Part shown: positions 43,931 to 46,026 of the stretch, piece after piece
How the letters are laid out: each line of letters starts with the position of its first letter
How positions within the stretch are numbered: position 1 is the first letter of the stretch
Origin: Candidatus Woesearchaeota archaeon CG_4_10_14_0_2_um_filter_33_13
GTDB lineage: Archaea; Nanobdellota; Nanobdellia; Woesearchaeales; GW2011-AR9
Direction of reading: 5' to 3'
Assembly (NCBI GenBank): GCA_002792115.1
Contig: PFNQ01000049.1
Coordinates: 1-46,026, forward strand
DNA length: 46,026 nt
Made by a program: the position numbers and the translations under genes
Notes under the pieces: model-generated
The model's input: only the letters and a program-made list of their open reading frames with translations
What the model was told of the DNA's origin: nothing
The model's database searches: none

Positions 43931-44347
43931 TTATTTTTTACAAAAACGTTTTATTAAAGAACTTTTATGGAAATTTTCATTATACGGTTCTAATCTTTTA
44001 ATTTTTGTTTTTAGTCCCAGTTTTATCAATTCTTTTTGTAAAAAATAAGTGTCTATTTCTTGGTCGTATCCTAAACAAATTAATTCTGGGTTAAACTTTA
44101 TGATTGGATTCATTTTATCTTTTTCATCTCCCAAAATGGCGAAATCAACTATCTTTAATTCTTGGATAAGTCTTAAGCGATCTTCTTCACAATGCCTTAC
44201 TTTTTTGTTTAAAGGAATATTTTTATCTCTTGCAACTACTACAACTAGCTGAAATCCTTTTAGTTTGGCTTGTTTAAAATAATTGATATGCCCTAAATGT
44301 AATACATCAAAGGTGCCAAAACACATCACAATCTTTTCTTTACTCAT
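43931..44347 (-). CDS. Cytidylyltransferase-family protein, FAD synthetase (RibL)-like
   Basis: A 138-residue nucleotidyltransferase. GTFDVLHLGHINYFKQAK holds the HxGH motif (H17, H20), and FHKSSLIKRF near the C-terminus stands for the ISST-type nucleotide motif. Size and the LVVVVARD strand match the archaeal FAD synthetase RibL and related glycerol-3-phosphate or other CTP-dependent transferases. FAD supply would suit the ThyX-like protein in this window, but the exact substrate is not fixed by sequence. It lies 6 nt after the AsnB-Dph6 fusion and is probably co-transcribed with it. Confidence 0.8.
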   Translation of the reverse strand: MSKEKIVMCFGTFDVLHLGHINYFKQAKLKGFQLVVVVARDKNIPLNKKVRHCEEDRLRLIQELKIVDFAILGDEKDKMNPIIKFNPELICLGYDQEIDTYFLQKELIKLGLKTKIKRLEPYNENFHKSSLIKRFCKK

Positions 44348-44353
44348 TTTATT

Positions 44354-46026
44354 TTAGTTTAACTCTTTCTTTTCAATCAATTTGGCTTTTTTGATAATCA
44401 GGTGGGCCGTAAATTTGTTTTCTTCAACGACATCTACATTTTTAATTATTAATTTCCTAGAAAATAACGGGCAATCTAACACTAAGGACTCAAATTCTCC
44501 ACCTTCACCAGCAATATTACTCCCTATTTTTTTTTCAAGTTTTTTAAGCAATTCGAGTTCTTTTTTTGTGATTACTTTATTTAACCAGCTTTTATCTAAT
44601 CCGTCAGCAGCAATTGAAGTAAAAATAAACTTAAATTTATTATCCAATAATTCTTGCATTTGTCTTTCTTGAGGTTTATGCCAAAGTGGAGAAAATACCT
44701 TTAATCCCAAAATGTCACATAACTTTTCAACCCTATCTCTTTGGTACGTTGAAAATATAGCGCCAGTAATTATTCCATCAATCTGATACTTCTCTTTAGC
44801 ATATTTTATGGCCTTCTCCAAGTCCTTTAATTCTGTCTCTTTAACTCCTTCTGTTTCCTGTAAAATAATTGGTAGCTCCATTGCTTCTGCTTGTAGTAAA
44901 GCTAGTTCTATAGCTGGAGTATGAAACATATAGGAATCAGGATTATTTGATTTAATAGTTATCAAACAACTCAATTGGTAGTTTTGTTTTTGCATTATGT
45001 AAGCAGCGTAAGTAGAATCCTTACCAGAAGAAAATAATACTCCTAACCGTAGGTTGTGACTAGGATAAAATTGTTTTAAATAAGAAGATTTAGATAAGTG
45101 ACCATTCTGTTTTGCTAGTTTTTCAAGTGCCCCATCTAATCTAGAACCATATTGCGCTGCAGTTTTTTTTCTAAAAGAATTTTCTGGTGAGATCCCCTTT
45201 TCTAAAGCAACTTTGCGAAGGATCATTTTTCCCTGGCTATCCTCTATTTTAAATTTCCCTGGAATCTTTAAAGCATACTTAACTAGTTTAACATCCAAAT
45301 AAGGACAACGTAACTCCAAATTATTATCCATTGTAATTACATCATCGCGATAAAGATCTCGTTCATAAATTTTTAACAATCCAGATAAACATTCTTGATT
45401 AATGTTATCTGATTTTTTATGTCGATCATAACCTGCAAATATCTCTTCGCTACCCAACCCAGAAAAAATAACCTTGCAACCATCTTCTTTAGCCAACTCA
45501 CAAGCCAAATAAAAGGTTAAGGCTACTCCAACTTTAACAACATTAGAATCTTCAATTAAAGGAACTATTTTCTTAAGATACGAAGGGATCTCCGATAATT
45601 TAATTTTCCTAACTTTTAACTTTAACTCCAATTCTTTAGCAACCTTTTGTGCAGAAATTAAGTCCCTTGGAGCAACTCCATCTGTATCCAAAACGGCAGT
45701 ATAACAAGTAAAATCATAACCATTTTGCTTAAAATAATTAGCAATGAAAGTTGAATCTATTCCTCCAGAAAATAACAATCCAAATTTTTGTGAAGGAATT
45801 CTCTTATGAATTGCTAGATCTAATAATTCAGATATTTTTCTTTTTATCTTTTCTTCCGAATCTTTATGCTCAGGTAAATATTCAAAAAACATGCGATTAG
45901 AGAAAGATAATTTGTTTTCTTTTATGTTATAAGTAAGAATCTGCCGGGGATTTAATTCCTGGATGTCTAAATAACTTGCTTTTTCTAATACTTTCTTTTC
46001 CGAAGCAAATGCAAATTCGTCTAAAT
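44354..46026 (-). CDS. Asparagine synthetase (glutamine-hydrolysing) fused to a Dph6-type ammonia ligase; 5' end outside the window
   Basis: The frame stays open from the stop at 44354 to the right edge (46026). Upstream of the Met at 45892 it reads ASEKKVLEKASYLDIQELN and RQILTYNI, the C-terminal part of an AsnB glutaminase domain. Next comes an AsnB synthetase domain with PP-loop FSGGIDST (about 45769) and GLGSEEIFAGYDRH. From about 45034 a second PP-loop, FSSGKDST, opens a Dph6 domain ending GEGGEFESLVLDCPLF. Dph6 amidates diphthine on elongation factor 2 with ammonia; AsnB frees ammonia from glutamine. The fusion suggests ammonia sharing or two separate amidations. The Met at 45892 is probably internal. 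Confidence 0.88.
   Translation of the reverse strand, partial: LDEFAFASEKKVLEKASYLDIQELNPRQILTYNIKENKLSFSNRMFFEYLPEHKDSEEKIKRKISELLDLAIHKRIPSQKFGLLFSGGIDSTFIANYFKQNGYDFTCYTAVLDTDGVAPRDLISAQKVAKELELKLKVRKIKLSEIPSYLKKIVPLIEDSNVVKVGVALTFYLACELAKEDGCKVIFSGLGSEEIFAGYDRHKKSDNINQECLSGLLKIYERDLYRDDVITMDNNLELRCPYLDVKLVKYALKIPGKFKIEDSQGKMILRKVALEKGISPENSFRKKTAAQYGSRLDGALEKLAKQNGHLSKSSYLKQFYPSHNLRLGVLFSSGKDSTYAAYIMQKQNYQLSCLITIKSNNPDSYMFHTPAIELALLQAEAMELPIILQETEGVKETELKDLEKAIKYAKEKYQIDGIITGAIFSTYQRDRVEKLCDILGLKVFSPLWHKPQERQMQELLDNKFKFIFTSIAADGLDKSWLNKVITKKELELLKKLEKKIGSNIAGEGGEFESLVLDCPLFSRKLIIKNVDVVEENKFTAHLIIKKAKLIEKKELN

Overview
The window is AT-rich, densely coded archaeal DNA. Archaeal markers are eL40, RNase P component 4 (Rpp21/Rpr2 type), RadA, a PCNA clamp, a TRAM protein, a PP-loop Dph6 domain and a tRNA-Leu(CAA) with a bulge-helix-bulge intron. 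Many genes have a TATA-like box about 25 nt before the start codon (leaderless style); the others carry a GAGGTG/GGAGGT ribosome binding site. Bacterial-type GyrA, ScpB, SOD and AhpC, several family-less small coiled-coil proteins and short intergenic gaps together suggest a DPANN archaeon, probably of the Woesearchaeota/Pacearchaeota kind. This placement is inferred from gene content and was not tested by phylogeny.

Layout. 1-2.2 kb: eL40, an M50 site-2 protease and a small radical SAM protein. 2.2-7.3 kb: a one-carbon/thymidylate neighbourhood with folC and a downstream ECF-S-like membrane protein on the minus strand, and a long ThyX-like protein followed 1 nt later by glyA on the plus strand. 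7.3-13.4 kb: a winged-helix protein, RNase P component 4 with an overlapping coiled-coil gene, a MurL/QueC-like PP-loop protein, PEP synthase and a small membrane protein. 13.4-15.8 kb: thpR, a TRAM protein, radA and a small conserved protein, all minus strand. 16.0-16.8 kb: one gene broken by an in-frame TAA. 16.9-22.7 kb: a minus-strand run headed by gyrA (THUMP protein with a degraded methyltransferase half, M50-like pseudoprotease, membrane protein, hypothetical, guanidine-modifying-fold enzyme). 22.9-30.8 kb: scpB and a partner, a lamin-tail surface protein, three small coiled-coil proteins on the plus strand, a 739-aa CARDB surface protein and a membrane-bound winged-helix regulator. 30.9-33.5 kb: tRNA-Leu, RNase J, PCNA and a small membrane protein.

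33.5-42.9 kb is the accessory part of most interest, a copper/thiol/oxidative-stress island. Two candidate regulators (a membrane winged-helix protein with a Cys/His/Met outer loop, and a small protein with a CSC tail) precede a seven-gene plus-strand run: DUF2318 lipoprotein, SHOCT membrane protein, DsbA-like oxidoreductase, HMA chaperone, VKOR-like oxidase, an HMA/TauE-SafE/cupredoxin fusion with a Cys-Gly tail, and a CopA-type P1B ATPase. Converging on it is a minus-strand operon of a Fur/PerR-family gene, a 2Fe-2S ferredoxin, AhpC, a Mn-type SOD and a Bcp peroxiredoxin. The Fur-family gene is out of frame at a run of nine A, and a perfect 23-bp palindrome overlaps its start codon.

42.9-46.0 kb: a polytopic membrane protein, a RibL-like cytidylyltransferase, and a gene running off the right edge that fuses a glutamine-dependent asparagine synthetase to a Dph6-type ammonia ligase. 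I saw no CRISPR array, insertion sequence or rRNA, and no gene-free stretch over 300 bases once the broken Fur gene is counted.
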